Assembly: GCA_033239005.1 (NCBI GenBank)
Contig: BSQZ01000028.1
Location: forward strand, 2,857,501-2,921,500
Direction of reading: 5' to 3'
Length of the DNA stretch: 64,000 nt
From: Lamellibrachia satsuma
Lineage: Eukaryota > Annelida > Polychaeta > Sabellida > Siboglinidae
A model generated the notes under the pieces. It was not told the origin of the DNA and made no database searches. It saw nothing but the letters and a program-made list of their open reading frames with translations. Shown piece after piece: positions 24,353 through 39,300 of this stretch; within the stretch, counting starts at the first letter, position 1, and each line of letters starts with the position of its first letter. A program made the translations under genes and the position numbers.

Positions 24353-27300
24353 CTAGAAGTAAACCAGATATTGTCAGACATCTTAATAACGGCTTTACAC
24401 ATTTACAAACTCACAAGAAGGACACACCAACACAGCTTCAGGCAAGAGACTAACAAAGGACCAGACTCCTGAATGAAACTACTAATGCCACGAGAGGGAA
24501 CCCTCAACGTAAAAGAAAACCAGGAAGACAAAACAATAGTTGGACGTCAGTCGCTGAAGAAATTACAAACAAGAATGAGCGTCTTACAGAAGTGTTAATT
24601 TGGCTCTATGTTCCAGTTTGACCAAAGAGAATTAAGCACATAAAGTTACACATTTACAAACATGAACAACGTGTGATAGTAGGTTTGCTTCCCCTCCCTT
24701 ATATGCTTCCCCTGCACGTCTCTCCTTGGCTGCCTACCTTCTTCGGTCATGTCTTTGGCTGCTGGGACACTTGATGGAGAAAGTTTAGGCTCTTTGGGCT
24801 GTGGTTCCTCCTCCACCAGTGCAAGTGAAGGCGCAGCCTTCTGTTGCTGGAACAATCCACATCCAGAATGACATCAACTCCATAGCTACTTTCAATGCAG
24901 TTTTAAAGACACACCTTTGTTGTGCGCAGTTTATAACACTATTGTAGACTGCAGAAATGGCATTTTAATGACATTTTAATTATTTTATACATTTAACTGA
25001 TTTAAACTTTATTTAAACATATTTAAATTTTTTACTGGCTTTAACATTTTAATGCTTGCCCATTGACACGATTTATTTTATATATTTACTACATGCACGC
25101 ACATGTGCTATAAGGACATTGTCAACTACAATGACACAGCCATAAAACATCCTGTCATGAGGATTGTTGAACAACTGACATCTTAAAATTAAATTTCCCA
25201 TAAGAATTATATTGTACTTTTATTCTTGCCAGAATTCTTTTATGATTTAACTTAACTGATAACATTTTAGTTAAAATAATTACATTTAGCTCTATTTAGT
25301 TACGTCTTATTTCTAAATTTTAATTGCATATGTATTTTTTGTAGAACTGAAAGAACTATTATGATAATAAATAAAGATATTAATTTTTATATACTGCCGT
25401 TTCCTTGAAAAGCCAACAAGCTTTACATAAAATGCATGAAATAATTAGGCTTTTTTATTATTTCAGGCATTTTATGTAAAGCTCGTTGACCTTTCAAGAA
25501 AACAGCAATATGTAAAAAACTATTATTTTTATTTATTATTATAGTAGTTCTTTCAGTTCTACAAAAGAGGTCCTGTGAAGGACCATGAGACCAGGAAAAT
25601 GATGAGACCAACGTACCGGGGATGCGGTCCGTGCGCGTGTGTGGCGGGAGCCTGGTCTGGTCTTCCGTGGCTTCACATTAATCTTCTGCCTTGCTTCCTT
25701 GTTATCAAGAAGTTTTGCTCCAGACACCAAGTCGAGGTCCTGAATCTTTGGCTCTGAATAAAGACAAAGCAAAATGTTAAATTTAAACCGCACCCCTCCA
25801 ACATTCACAGCTCAGAGCACGCTACCCTTTGCCCATGGCAGACATGTTCATGCAAACACCATTTCAACTTCTACTGTAGCATCCAGCTACACTGTAATTG
25901 CTACGGGAAAGCTGTTCACTCTTACAACTCCACCACTGGAATCCCGTCAATACTGCCTGTGTTCATGTAATGTATACAGCTGAGTGAACTGGAACAGTGC
26001 AGTGTGAACTAAATTGCCCAACTTCTGAAATGTTAGCAGGTGGCCTCGCACCCTGGTCTACCTGACTGACTGTCCAGGGCTCTACAGCTGCCATGCCATA
26101 ACATCATCAAAGACTTGTATTATTGGCTCTAACCAAACATACAACATCCTGGTCATCTATCTGTGGCTCTAAAACACACCATATCCAGATCATCCATCGT
26201 TGGCTCTAAACAAACACACAACATCCTGGTCATCTATCTGTGGCTCTAAAACACACCATATAGATCTTCCATCATTGGCTCTAAACAAACACACAACATC
26301 CTGGCCACTATCTGTGGCTCTAAAACACGCCATGTCCACATCATCCATCGTTGGCGCTAAACAAACACACAACATCCTGTCATCTATCTGTGGCTCTAAA
26401 ACACGCCATGTCCACATCATCCATCGTTGGCGCTAAACAAACACACAACATCCTGTCATCTATCTGTGGCTCTATAATACACCATATACAGTTTATATAT
26501 CCTTGGCTATAAACACCACACAACATCTATGTAACTTAAATGTACCAAAATGTTGTGACCCAGTTATTATTCTTTATAGGCCACCTTTAGCAGACGTGGC
26601 GTCTATTGCATAATTCATGTTTATCCTGTATGAAATCCAATCATATTTCCATTACCAATTTCTGTGTTTATTTATTCCCATGTCTGCCTCATTTGGAAAC
26701 TTGGTAGCATACACAGTCACTGCCAATCTGTAGACAATACCACTGTTAATGTAATTTATTACGGTAGTGTGTGTGTGCATTTATGCAGAACAAACTTGGC
26801 AACAAAAGTTAAAGAGACGCTACATGTTTCAAAGTGTTTCTATATGGAGCATACATACTCTAACTGAACTTATATAATACTTAAAACACAGAATGTACTC
26901 ATCATCAAATTTGTCCTTGAATGTTTTGGACACCATAGCACATTCATATTTTAGTAATCAAACATTTTAAAAGAAAATGTGAATGGGTGTTGTTTTTATG
27001 GGGTGGTTCAATAAGTGTATCCCCATGTTTACGTAAACGTTTACCGTGTGCAGCATGGCAATGAGGGAAAAGTCTTGCCACAAACATAAAACATCACTGT
27101 GTCTTATAATGTATGCACAGTAAAACTTGAAAGAAATGCAAGTTAAATGGAATGAAATGTAGCTCAAAGCCTAGTGCTTGACAGATGAAAATAAATCTAA
27201 CATGCCTCACTCAATCTCAAGGAACACCTCTCTTGTTTATAACTTGCCCTGTTGCCAGTCAGTATTTTGATAAACATTGTTTTTTTTTAGTGTATCCTGA

Positions 27301-30300
27301 GCCCCATCATTATACATTATACAATAAAAACTGTTATTATGCTAAAAACCTCGGGAAACCCAGGCTCAGCAACACACCAAAACAAAAGAGTTAGACAGTA
27401 TCTAGTCAGTTTAACAATTCCAGTCATAAACAGTTGTATCAGTAGCTGAGGAGCTATCGAGGATAAGCGAGTTAAACAGACCAGTTTTTAGTTGATATAT
27501 ATATATATATATATCCTGCCAACTTAACACTAATAGGAAGCGAGTCCAGAGTTGGTGCGGCAAATTAGAGAGCTCTAGTTGCAACTTCTGTCTTAACACT
27601 GGGAACGAAAAGTGGATTAGAACCAGATGATCGAAACTGCCTGTGCTGTCTTACAGGAGAGAGCAGTGCATGTAAAAATGCAGGATGCTTAGATGACAGT
27701 GCTTGTTAGGTAATTGTGCAGATCTTACAAATAATGCTATACAGGTAAATCTATTATACAACAGCAACAGGTAAGTATACTGCTGACATTGTTGACACTT
27801 TAACCTACTTAGTTGGGAGTCATTCTCAATAGTCTCTTCGCAACATTTCCTATGAATCCTGTGAAATGCCACAGCTTTGAAGCCTATGATCAGTCCAAAC
27901 TTACAGGAGCTGTTATTCAAATACATAATGGTACCATATATAATGGTAACATAATTAACCATATATAATGGTAACATAATGAACCATACATAATGGTACC
28001 ATAATTAACCATACATAATGGTACCATAATTAACCATATATAATGGTACCATAATTAACCATATATAATGGTAACATAATTAACCATATATAATGGTAAC
28101 ATAATGAACCATACATAATGGTACCATAATTAACCATATATAATGGTAACATAATTAAACATATATAATGGTAACATAATTAAACATATATAATGGTAAC
28201 ATAATGAACCATACATAATGGTACCATAATTAACCATACATAATGGTACCATAATTAACCATATATAATGGTAACATAATTAAACATATATAATGGTAAC
28301 ATAATGAACCATACATAATGGTACCATAATTAACCATATATAATGGTAACATAATTAACCATATATAATGGTAACATAATTAAACATATATAATGGTAAC
28401 ATAATGAACCATACATAATGGTACCATAATTAACCATATATAATGGTACCATAATTAACCATCATTGATCTTTTTTACCATGCATGTTGACGTAGCAGTA
28501 TAAACACACTTGAGAAAATGACTCTTAAATGAGTACTTCTGATAAGCAATTAACCTTCTCTTCTAGGTTAATAGTATTATGGCAAGTGTGTCAATGAGAT
28601 AATAACAATGTAGTCTTTCCTAGCGCTGGTATCCACCACTTGTGGTACTTTACTCCTCTATCAGAGCTAGTCTTACAACAGTTATTGCTGCACCCATAAA
28701 TTGTGGTGATTTGTAGATCTAGACCATTGGTTCCGGGAGCCCACAACATGGTTTCTTTAATTTTCCTGTGTGGGATATTTTACGTGCCCCATTATAGACA
28801 CCAGGTAGAATTGACCAATGGCACTTAGTGTCTCTCCGAAAACACAGGCAAAGTGGGGTAAACAAAATTGCCCAAGTTCCGAAATGGTTTTCTCAACTGA
28901 CAGTCTGGCGTTTCAACCGAAAAGAATCAAAACTTGCTCGCGCTTCCATGCGTACCTGTTATTCCACTGCACTACACATGTGCATCTGGGTAAAAAATCA
29001 CTACGCAGTTGTGAACAAATTAAGTGAAGGCAAATCAGTCAGTTGTAAGCACACAGTTGACTGGGTGTTGGTAAAACAGGAGGCTGGTGAGTAGGGCATA
29101 ATTGTTCTCCAGACTTTGGCTGCTTACAGCACTGTATGCTATTTCAGATTTCTGGTTACCTTCATCCAGGCACTGGACGCTGCTGCAGTACTGCAGGTAA
29201 TTATGCAGTACTGCAGGTAATTATGCACTACTGCAGGTAATTATGCAGTACTGCAGGTAATTATGCTGTATTGCAGGTAACTATGCAGTACTGCAGGTAA
29301 CTATGCAGTACTGCAGATAACTATGCAGTACTGCAAGTAATTATGCAGTACTGCAGGTAATTATGCAGTACTGCAGTAATTATGCAGTACTGCAGGTAAT
29401 TATGCAGTACTGCAGGTAATTATGCAGTATATGTTAATTAACACAGTAGACATGCTATTTTATATAGTATACAAATAAAAACTACATACATCAATAATTT
29501 ATGCAATTTTATGCAACGCACACAGGTGGAACACTCCTAGAAACTTATTGGTGTACGTTTTCATTAAAAAGTGCATGAATATCATATATAAATTAACAAC
29601 AAATAAAATGTGACAAAGAAAAAGTGATATTAAATGTTAAACTTTGCTGGACTGATTCAAGTGAGCCTTGAAGACACATTTGTTTACTGTGGTGTATGTA
29701 GAACATTACTGGACTGATTCAAGTGAGCCTTGAAGACACATTTGTTTACTGTGGTGTATGTAGAACATTACTGGACTGATTCAAGTGAGCCTTGAAGACA
29801 CATTTGTTTACTGTGGTGTATGTAGAACATTACTGGACTGATTCAAGTGAGCCTTGAAGACACATTTGTTTACTGTGGTGTATTGTAGAACATTACTGCC
29901 CAACTTACAGATGTTTATATTTATCTTAATTTACTGATTTGGTTTGTATTCAACCAAACTTTTTATTATACACCTGTTATACGTTATATTTCATGGTGCT
30001 GTTTTTATAACCTTTCATACAACTCATGAATATATTTATATATAAATATTATATACGATATTATAATATTATCTATAATGTTACAAGTATTGTTTACCAC
30101 AATGTGCTATTTCAATAAGATTATCTACTAAGCACTGTCAACTGCATTGGATGTGGTGCTATACAAAATAATTTTTTTATTAAATATGATATATATATGT
30201 CAGCCTAAGCCAAGCTGACAGAGCAACATGTAACACTCACCAGGGGAGACTGGTCTCTTGGGGTCAGCCGTCGTCCAGCTGGGTCGGAAGAAGTCCTGAA

Positions 30301-33300
30301 ACATAGATGGACATTAATACACACTGTTAAGATGCAAAAAGAGACTGGTCAAGCATTTAAAGGTACAAAGTTTTTTTATTGTGAAATCATCTAGTTTTTC
30401 TCCCTGGAGTCCAGCGTGAGGCTGGCATCGATACTGGTCCTTGATTTTCTTAATTTTCTCTTCCATCACCGATCCCGTTTAACTGCCGTCTCCACCACAT
30501 GACTCCACTCCAGTATCCCTCTCTCATTCTCCACTCCCCCTATCCCCCCTCTCTCATTCTCCACTCCCCCAATCCCCCCTCTCTATCTTATTCTCAATTC
30601 CCCCTATCCCCCTCTCTATCTCATTCTCCACTCCCCCTATCCCCCCTCTCTTTCTCATTCTCCATTCCCCCATCCCCCCTCTATCTCATTCTCCACTCCT
30701 ACTGTCCCCCCTCTCTATCTCATTCTCCACTCCCCCAATCCCCCCTCTTTCTCATTCTCCATTCCCCCATCCCCTCTCCATTTCATTCTCCACTCCACCA
30801 TGTGCCTCTCTCACATTCTCCACTCCCCCTATCCCCCCTCTCTTTCTCATTCTCCATTCCCCCATCCCCCCTCTATCTCATTCTCCACTCCCCCATCCCC
30901 CTCTCTCATTCTCCACTCCTCCTGTCCCCCCTCCCTATCTCATTCTCCACTCCCCTATCCCTCCTCTCTTTCTCATTCTCCATTCCCCCATCCCCCCTCT
31001 ATCTCATTCTCCACTCCTCCATCCTCCCTCTCTCATTCTCCACTCCTCCTGTCCCCCCTCTCTATCTCATTCTCCACTCCCCCAATCCCCCTCTCTTTCT
31101 AATTCTCCATTCCCCCATCCCCCCTCTTTTTCTCATTCTCCATTCCCCCTATTCCCTCTCTATTTCATTCTCCACTCCCCCATGCGCCTCTCTCTCATTC
31201 TCCACTCCCCCTATCCCCCTCTCTTTCTCCATTCCCCTATCCCCCTCTATCTCATTCTCCACTCCCTTCACAATCCCACCAAATCTTTCTTCATAGTCTT
31301 CCCATCTCAGTAGCACCCTTCCTCTTCCTCTTCCTCTTCCTCTTCCTCTTCCTGTCCTGTACATGTGTTTTAACGAACTACACTTTTTTTAATATAATTT
31401 AGCCATTATCTGTTTATATCGACTTTGCTATTTAGCATGCATTGTAAATATGATATCTGAGTTAGAAACATTCAATTTCAGATAACAGTCAGATTATATG
31501 AGCAAACACATTTTAGCAGTCAAGATGCTAGAATAGATAGTTTATATTAATTAACATGATTTTATGATAAAAAAACATCTAATGCAACCAGCCTTGCTAC
31601 AGGGGCACACTAGCCATGCTACGGAAAGTCACGAAGAGTCACGGAGCGTCAGAATGGTACATATCATGTACGTTTAGTAAGAAAGAATGTGCTAACTACC
31701 CGCATACCCCAGCTCTCAAATAAACATGGTTCTGGAAAGGTCGTGACCTCGTGTTAGGGTCAATTAGAGTCAACGCTTGACTGTAAGAACTGAGGGGGAT
31801 AATTACACAGGAATGAGTTGCCATACACAGCAGGGACAGGTAAAGAGGGCCTATTGTCTGACTGACATACATCCAGGCAATATTAATAGCAGCACTCAAC
31901 AGCAGCCAACCTTCTCTGTCTACAGTCTGGCTGTCTTCAATGCTACATTTTGACATCTGGTTGCCACATTAAACATTCACTACAGATAACAGTCGGATTA
32001 TATGAACAAATTGTGATTCATTAAAACACATTTGAGCAGTGAAGATGTTAGAATGGACAGTTTGTACTAATTAACAAAATTTTATGATAAGCCGATCCGA
32101 CGTTGTACATCTAATGCAACCAGCCTTGCTACAGATCACTACATGCATGTCACAGCCCCTTATTATGTGGGTCAACATCACATCAATCAAAAGAATGTGC
32201 ACTATCATCTAATTCAGCAATGTTTAGACTGGTGAACTACAACACTGACATCTTTAAAATACTGAGTAATTTTTTTCTGAAATAATGGGCATTCAAACAT
32301 CATATGCCTATATACAATACAAAAACATCTATTGTGCTAAGATGCTCGGGACCCCGAGCTCAGAGGCATGCAACACACAGGTATGCAACACACAGAAAAT
32401 GATTTATTATGCTTCATCATCATAGGGTAATATAAGTGGGGTGATTTTGGAATGGCTTACATGACCTGTTTTCTCCATTAGAATGTTTTCATTATCTAAA
32501 TAAATACATATATCCGCTTACAGCGAAGTATATAATCTGATTTTTACTGCAGTGCTAGTACAATAAATATGTACACACAAGGCTGGCTTCACAATTGATC
32601 ACAATTTCAGAGGCAGTTCCATTATTTATTTATAAAATTAAAAGTATTTTTTCAGCTGGCCATGTGACCCTAATTGGCAGCCTGGGAGACACTTCATGCA
32701 GCATATGCTTGCATGTTCGTGGGGAAACCCTAGGGGGTATTGCTATTGATGACGGCCAGGTTTGCCTGAAGGCTGCCGACTATATCATGGCATATGTGTA
32801 CTCTGCAACTAATTATTTATTTATTAGACAATAAAACGATGTTTGTTATGAGCGCAATGACCGGCAGTAATGGCAGTACATCCGAGCATAGTTGGCATGC
32901 AACTACAGACCTGTATGCACACATACACTGTAACATATAGTGCGTTGGTACTTCAGCCAGTGATACAATTATTTTCATAGGGCAAGTTATGTTTTCTGCA
33001 TGTTCAAGCGGGTCAATTACCGAAACATTTAATCGATTTTACAAATAACATAGTTGTTTTCATGGTGATTAAATGATGACACTGTATTCCATCAGACCAA
33101 TAAAAATAGGCAGGATGATGTCTTCAACCCCAATGAAACCTAACTTTTGTCATTAAAGGAAGGTACAACATCGGGTTAACTGAACAAATGTTTCACCGGA
33201 CATTGCCACTCAGGTTGGGAAATTCAAAACTGAATATATTATTAGTAATTATAATATCTCACATGTGTAAAAGTTTATACACATACAAACAGTATTATTA

Positions 33301-36300
33301 TGATGATTTTTCATGTATTAATACAGTAGAAAATACACGATTTTGTGATGAAATAAAATATGCCAGTTTTACAACAAACAGAAACCACAGCTCAGCAAAA
33401 AAGGACGCACCCATAAATATTCACATTTGAAGGTGACATGTATACAACGTTTTTCATTGGGTGATTCATTGGTCTGTCAAATTCCTGTTTTATTAAATTT
33501 CTGATGGTAAACGTATTACAGCAGTAAAGATTACAACATTAACATGGTTAATTTAGACAAACTTTGAGATAAAAAAATTCTGAGAACTTGGGATATTTTA
33601 ATTATACGAAACCCTGTATCAGTTAACCAATGAAAATGGTTGTACATTCCCTTTAAGGCATTAAGTTCGACCAAATGAGCCCTCTGTTTCACCTACCTCC
33701 ATGGTTTCGTTCTCCAGACTGTTCATGCTGCCGAGACTCTGTGTCGACCCTCCGTATGGCTGCTGCAACCACATGTAAACACTGTCAATTCAGGCCACTG
33801 CTTGACCATGACACTGACCATTCTGGCATGGAGGACCAGTGACCACAGCCAAGATTGTCCAACACAATCAATAAATCTAAATAATGACAAATTGAGGAGG
33901 AACTGGCACAGAAAAAATCCTTAGGGGTTTAACCCCTATAACCTACAGCACAAAAACCCACAGGGGTTTAACCCCTCTAACTATGCCATGCAAAATACCC
34001 ACTGGGGTTTAATCCCTGGAACTCTACCACACAAAAACCCATAAGGCCTTAACCCCCATTAACCTTAATCTCACAGGGGTTTCATGGTATAATGACCATA
34101 AGAAGCAGAAAACACAAGGGGCGTGAACCTTGTTGAACCCACAACATTTAGTATACATCTGTGCCACTAGAACTGTGTCATTAGAACATCACCAGCATAT
34201 TGACCACTTCCTTTGACATTATCATAGGGTATTTATATTACTACAACATATTTAAAAGCATTTATTGATGTTTGACCTACATCTATTTGTTGATGTTTGA
34301 CCTACATCTATTTGTTGATGTTTGACCTACATCTCTTTATCTCTTCAACAAGTTATTGTTAGCAACTTACATAAATAAATCACCACAGAACGCATCAATC
34401 ATAAACGATGAGGAGTTGACAGACAGTCGAAGACAAACATTTTAACTGCAGGTATTAAAGTGATTTCCTGTAAAATAAACATTGATTTCACCTGTGCGAA
34501 AATAATAGCAAAAAAATTATAAACTGACTCCATGTATGCTGCAAAATTGTTGTTTGCATATATTTTTTCTGGTTTGTTCCTAGCACTCGGCAACATATTC
34601 TATTAACTAACTAGTTTGTGTGTACCCAGCAGGCACACCGACGTCGTTTCGAAGTCGAAAATAGGTTGAAATAAAGTCGCGATGTCGACAACATATACAC
34701 AATGTCTATGCAATGTCGATCAACCCCCATCGAAGTTTGACGTCGTTTGGACGTCAAGTGTAGGTCGGTACACAACGCACATAGGTGGACAACATACACG
34801 CAACGTAGATGTAACGTCGATTAACCTCCGTCGTAACAACGCCGAAGTTTGATGTTGTTAGCACGTCGAATTTAGGTTGGAACGCAATGTATGGGTGGAC
34901 AACATATACGCAACGTCAATGTAACATCAATTAACCTCCGTCGTAACAATGTCGAAGCTTGACGTTGTTGCAACGTCGAATTTAGGTTGGTATACGCAAC
35001 GCACATTAGTGGAAAACATGTACGCAACATCAATATAACATCGATCAACCTTCGTCGTAACAACGTCGAAGTTTGACGTGGTTAAGACTTCGAATTTAGG
35101 TTATTATGCTAAAGATGAAAGTTACTATACGAACATTAATTTTTATTTGAACAGCAACATACAGCATGCTTCCAGTGTCAGTGACTGGATTTGTGATCGC
35201 ACAACTTTGTCTGTTTGATTCACTAGCCAAATAACTGATTTAGGTTTAAAACGGGATGAGGAATCATGTCCCAGCCGGCACGCATTCATCGGCCCGAGGG
35301 CGGACATCGCCTGGCAGCGCTCGGCAAGCGCTTGCCGACAACAGCCCGTTTGCCAGCCACACATTCGGCGCCCGCACTCGCGGGAGGTAATTTATCAGAG
35401 CTTGGACCGAGGGAGGCCGAGCTCTGATATCTCACGCGCGCTGTACCCTTATGATTTATTACTTGTATTAAATTTCGCATAGCATGCAAGGGGATTTTTA
35501 GCAAAATAAAATGGAAAGAAACTAACTAAAATTCATATGAAACGTGTAGTTACTCTCACAAAAAAATTAACAAACAATGACAACATTTTCTTGTTGTAAG
35601 CTCCATATGTTCAAAATATTCACTGACGATTATCAGTATTAATTTTTTTTACTGCGAGTCTACCCGGCCCATGCCGCCAACGATTGGCGCGCCGCAAGAC
35701 ATGGTACGTATACATCTTTAGAAATTCCTTTGTGAATCTTTGGCTGTATTTTTTATTATCCACTACATTGATTTTGAGCATTATGCAAATAATTTTTGTT
35801 CGCAAAGCATACGAAAGTAGATCTTTTCACATCATAATTTTAGGCGCCAAACTCGAAGGCCGTGAACTGTCTTGGACATAATAGTCTTAGGTGAACTCAG
35901 CAGTACTAGCTGTCACTATATATGTCTATATGTTTATTTGTTGCGAGTAATTGATTTACCATAATAGAAACACAACATTAATGATATATTATTATAATAT
36001 ATCTATATATTCTGTGAAATCTTCATTTAGTATTCTGCGCTGCATATTGCTTAATTCGTTATTAATACTTGCATTTATGCTATTATAGTTGAGTGTCCTA
36101 ACTTCAGGAAGCGCCCAATTCCGTACGTGGGCCGTGGTTACTTCATTGGTAATTAACTAAATTTAATTAATTCGTTTTTTTTTACAAGAAAAGCTTGTTC
36201 ATTGATTTATGTTTCCAACTAGAAACTACCAGGATATATATCACATTTCATGATATCAGAAGATATCATATAATACAACTTACGTATATGCATTCCCTTT

Positions 36301-39300
36301 CAGCTAGTGTTATGAAGTCAGTGAATGGCAGCACCGAGTCTGACGTAAACACAGCTGTTGCCGCCACCCTGAAGTATGCGCCAGAGAGGAGTGGGGGAGG
36401 TGGAAGAACTGCCAGCACAACCAAACAACCCACTGACACTGTCTAATCAGACACAAATTATATTCTAAAGTGCATTTTCTTTTATATCATCAATAAAAAC
36501 ATAGGCTCACCGATACATTTGTGTCTTTGTTTCATTGAAGTTGAAACAATGCTGATAGATCAGTCAGCATTGTTTCAATTACAAAATCAACGTTACTAAG
36601 GACGTTGAAATCTAGTCAGTTTGTAACTTTGTTACAACGTTGAAATAACCATGACGTTGAAACAACGTTGATATCCGACGTCGACTCAACTTTCATATCG
36701 ACCAATAATTTGACGGCATCACAACGTCGATACCTGATATTGAAACAATGTCGATACTTGACGTTGAAACAACGTCGATATCCGACGTTGAAACAACGTC
36801 GATATCCGACGTTGAAACAACGTCGATATCCGACGTCGACTCAACTTTCATATCGACCAATATTTCGACGTCATCACAACGTCGATACCTGACGTTGCTA
36901 CAACGTTGCTACAACGTCGTGTGCCTGCTGGGTATGTAGAGGTCAACAGGATCTGATGTAGAGGTCAACAAGATCTGATGTAGAGGTCAACAGGATCTGA
37001 TGATCTTGTGAGGCCTCATTCAATTAGTCACATTTTTTTCAGAACATCGAAAAAGCTGCCCTTTCTATGTTGGCACTGTGGGTGGTCACTGCCAGGGTGC
37101 ATGACTTCAATGCTTCTTTTGCACCCCCATTAACAAGAAAGGACATTAACATGATCTCCAGAGTGACAATGGACAGTCCCCAGTGGGTGGAGCCAAGATT
37201 TCACACCAAACATAATTATCATGACTGCTCTGGGCATTAAACCCAGAACCCTGGCATGTAAAGTAGATGTGATAACGACTACACCATCGCACTTTGTGTA
37301 ATTTTACTACTGTCAATTGACATATAATGATAACATCAGACTATCAGCTTTAACCAGGCCAGCACTAAAAGGTAGATCTGAAGTCATCCAGGTAGGCACA
37401 GACAGACAAATACTGCTGACACACTTGAGCATACTACAATACACACATCCATGTGTGTATTGTAAACATGTGCAACAAAGCAGTAATGTTTTGCAGGGAG
37501 AAAGGGTTAAATTTCCACCAACATGATCTACAGATGCAGAGATCAATATTTTTCAGCACAACAGACATTGTGAAGCCCTAGAGAGACCTGGGATCATTTA
37601 GTCATAGGGTTGTACCGCTCGCTATAAGGTATGAGTAAACACTGCCATTCACAGAGCCATCATGAATCAACACCGCCATACAGAGCTCAGTGTCAGAGAC
37701 CTACATCAATTGTAGACTCAGTGTCAAACACCTACACCGACTGTAGACTCGGTTAAACAGGAGCATTGGTATCTGAGGCACATGATATACTGTACTGGAG
37801 ATTGCCTTCTCCATCAAATCTATATTACATTGTAGGTCCTAGACTATGTATAGCTGTGTAGGTCCTAGACTGTGTGGCTGTGTAGGTCCTAGACTATGTG
37901 TAGCTGTGTAGGTCCTAGGCTATGTGTAACTGTGTAGGTCCTAGACTGTGTGAGCTGTGTATGTCCTACGCTATGTGTAGCTGTGTAGGTCCTAGATTAT
38001 ATGTAGCTGTGTAGGTCCTAGACAACATGTAGCTGTATTGGTCCTAGACTACGTGTAGCTGTGTAGGTCCTAGACTATGTGTAGCTGTGTAGGTCCTAGA
38101 CTATGTGTAGCTGTGTAGGTCCTAGACTATGTGTAGCTGTGTAGGTCCTAGACAACGTGTAGCTGTATTGGTCCTAGGCTACGTGTAGCTGTGTAGGTCC
38201 TAGACTATGTGTAGCTGTGTAGGTCCTAGACTATGTGTAGCTGTGTAGGTCCTAGACTATATGTAGCTGTGTAGGTCCTAGACTCTGTGTAGCTGTATAG
38301 GTCCTAGACTATGTGTAGCTGTGTAGGTCCTAGACTATGTGTAGCTGTGTAGGTCCTACACTATGTGTAGCTGTGTAGGTCCTAGACTATGTGTAGCTGT
38401 GTAGGTCCTAGACAACGTGTAGCTGTATTCGTCCTAGACTACGTGTAGCTGTGTAGGTCCTAGACTATGTGTAGCTGTGTAGGTCCTAAACTATATGTAG
38501 CTGTATAGGTCCTAGACTGTGTAGCTGTATAAGTCCTAGACTACGTGTAGCTGTGTAGGTCCTAGACTATGTGTAGCTGTGTAGGTCCTAGACTATGTGT
38601 AGCTGTGTAGGTCCTAGACTATGTGTAGCTGTGTAGATCTAAGGCTATGTGTAGGTCCTAGACTATGTGAGCTGTGTAGGTCCTAGACTATGTGTAGTTG
38701 TGTAGGTCCTAGACTATGTGTAGCTGTGTAGGTCCTAGACTGTGAGCTGTGTAGGTCCTAGACTATGTGTAGTTGTGTACGTCCTAGACTAGGTGTAGTT
38801 GATTAGGTCCTAGACTAGGTGTAGCTGACTAGCTGCGGTACTAATAATACACAACATAAAATTCGAAATCAGTGCATCTTCTATTAAGAACATCCTTCTT
38901 TAAGAACAGCCCAGGTCCCTAACCAAAGGGGTACTATCAGCTTCCTTATCCACGTACTTAAACATTTCAGTTCCACTAGGATAAGCATCTCCAGATAATC
39001 TATGCACAACAGTCTAAGCACAACATTTAGAACAGTCATTCGTGCATCCCATATGCATGAGTGAGGATGCCTTTCTCGTCTTAGCTTAGTGCTACAAACT
39101 CACACATACAGCCAACAGAGCTGGCAGTAGTGCTACAGTTCCCCTGACAGTTCAGCCTGTTAAAGCGTGCATTTGTCAGTTTGTCCCTACCAGCTTATTC
39201 TGAATCATTTGTACTTCGTCGACGTGTTTCTTGCCTGCACCCAAACATCAAACAGCATTTTCAGGAAATGCCTATCATTACCCATCCAACCAGCAATTAA

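Noticed and set aside
30499..31296. 265-codon Ser/Pro/Leu frame
   Set aside because: Low-complexity translation of the pyrimidine-rich satellite.
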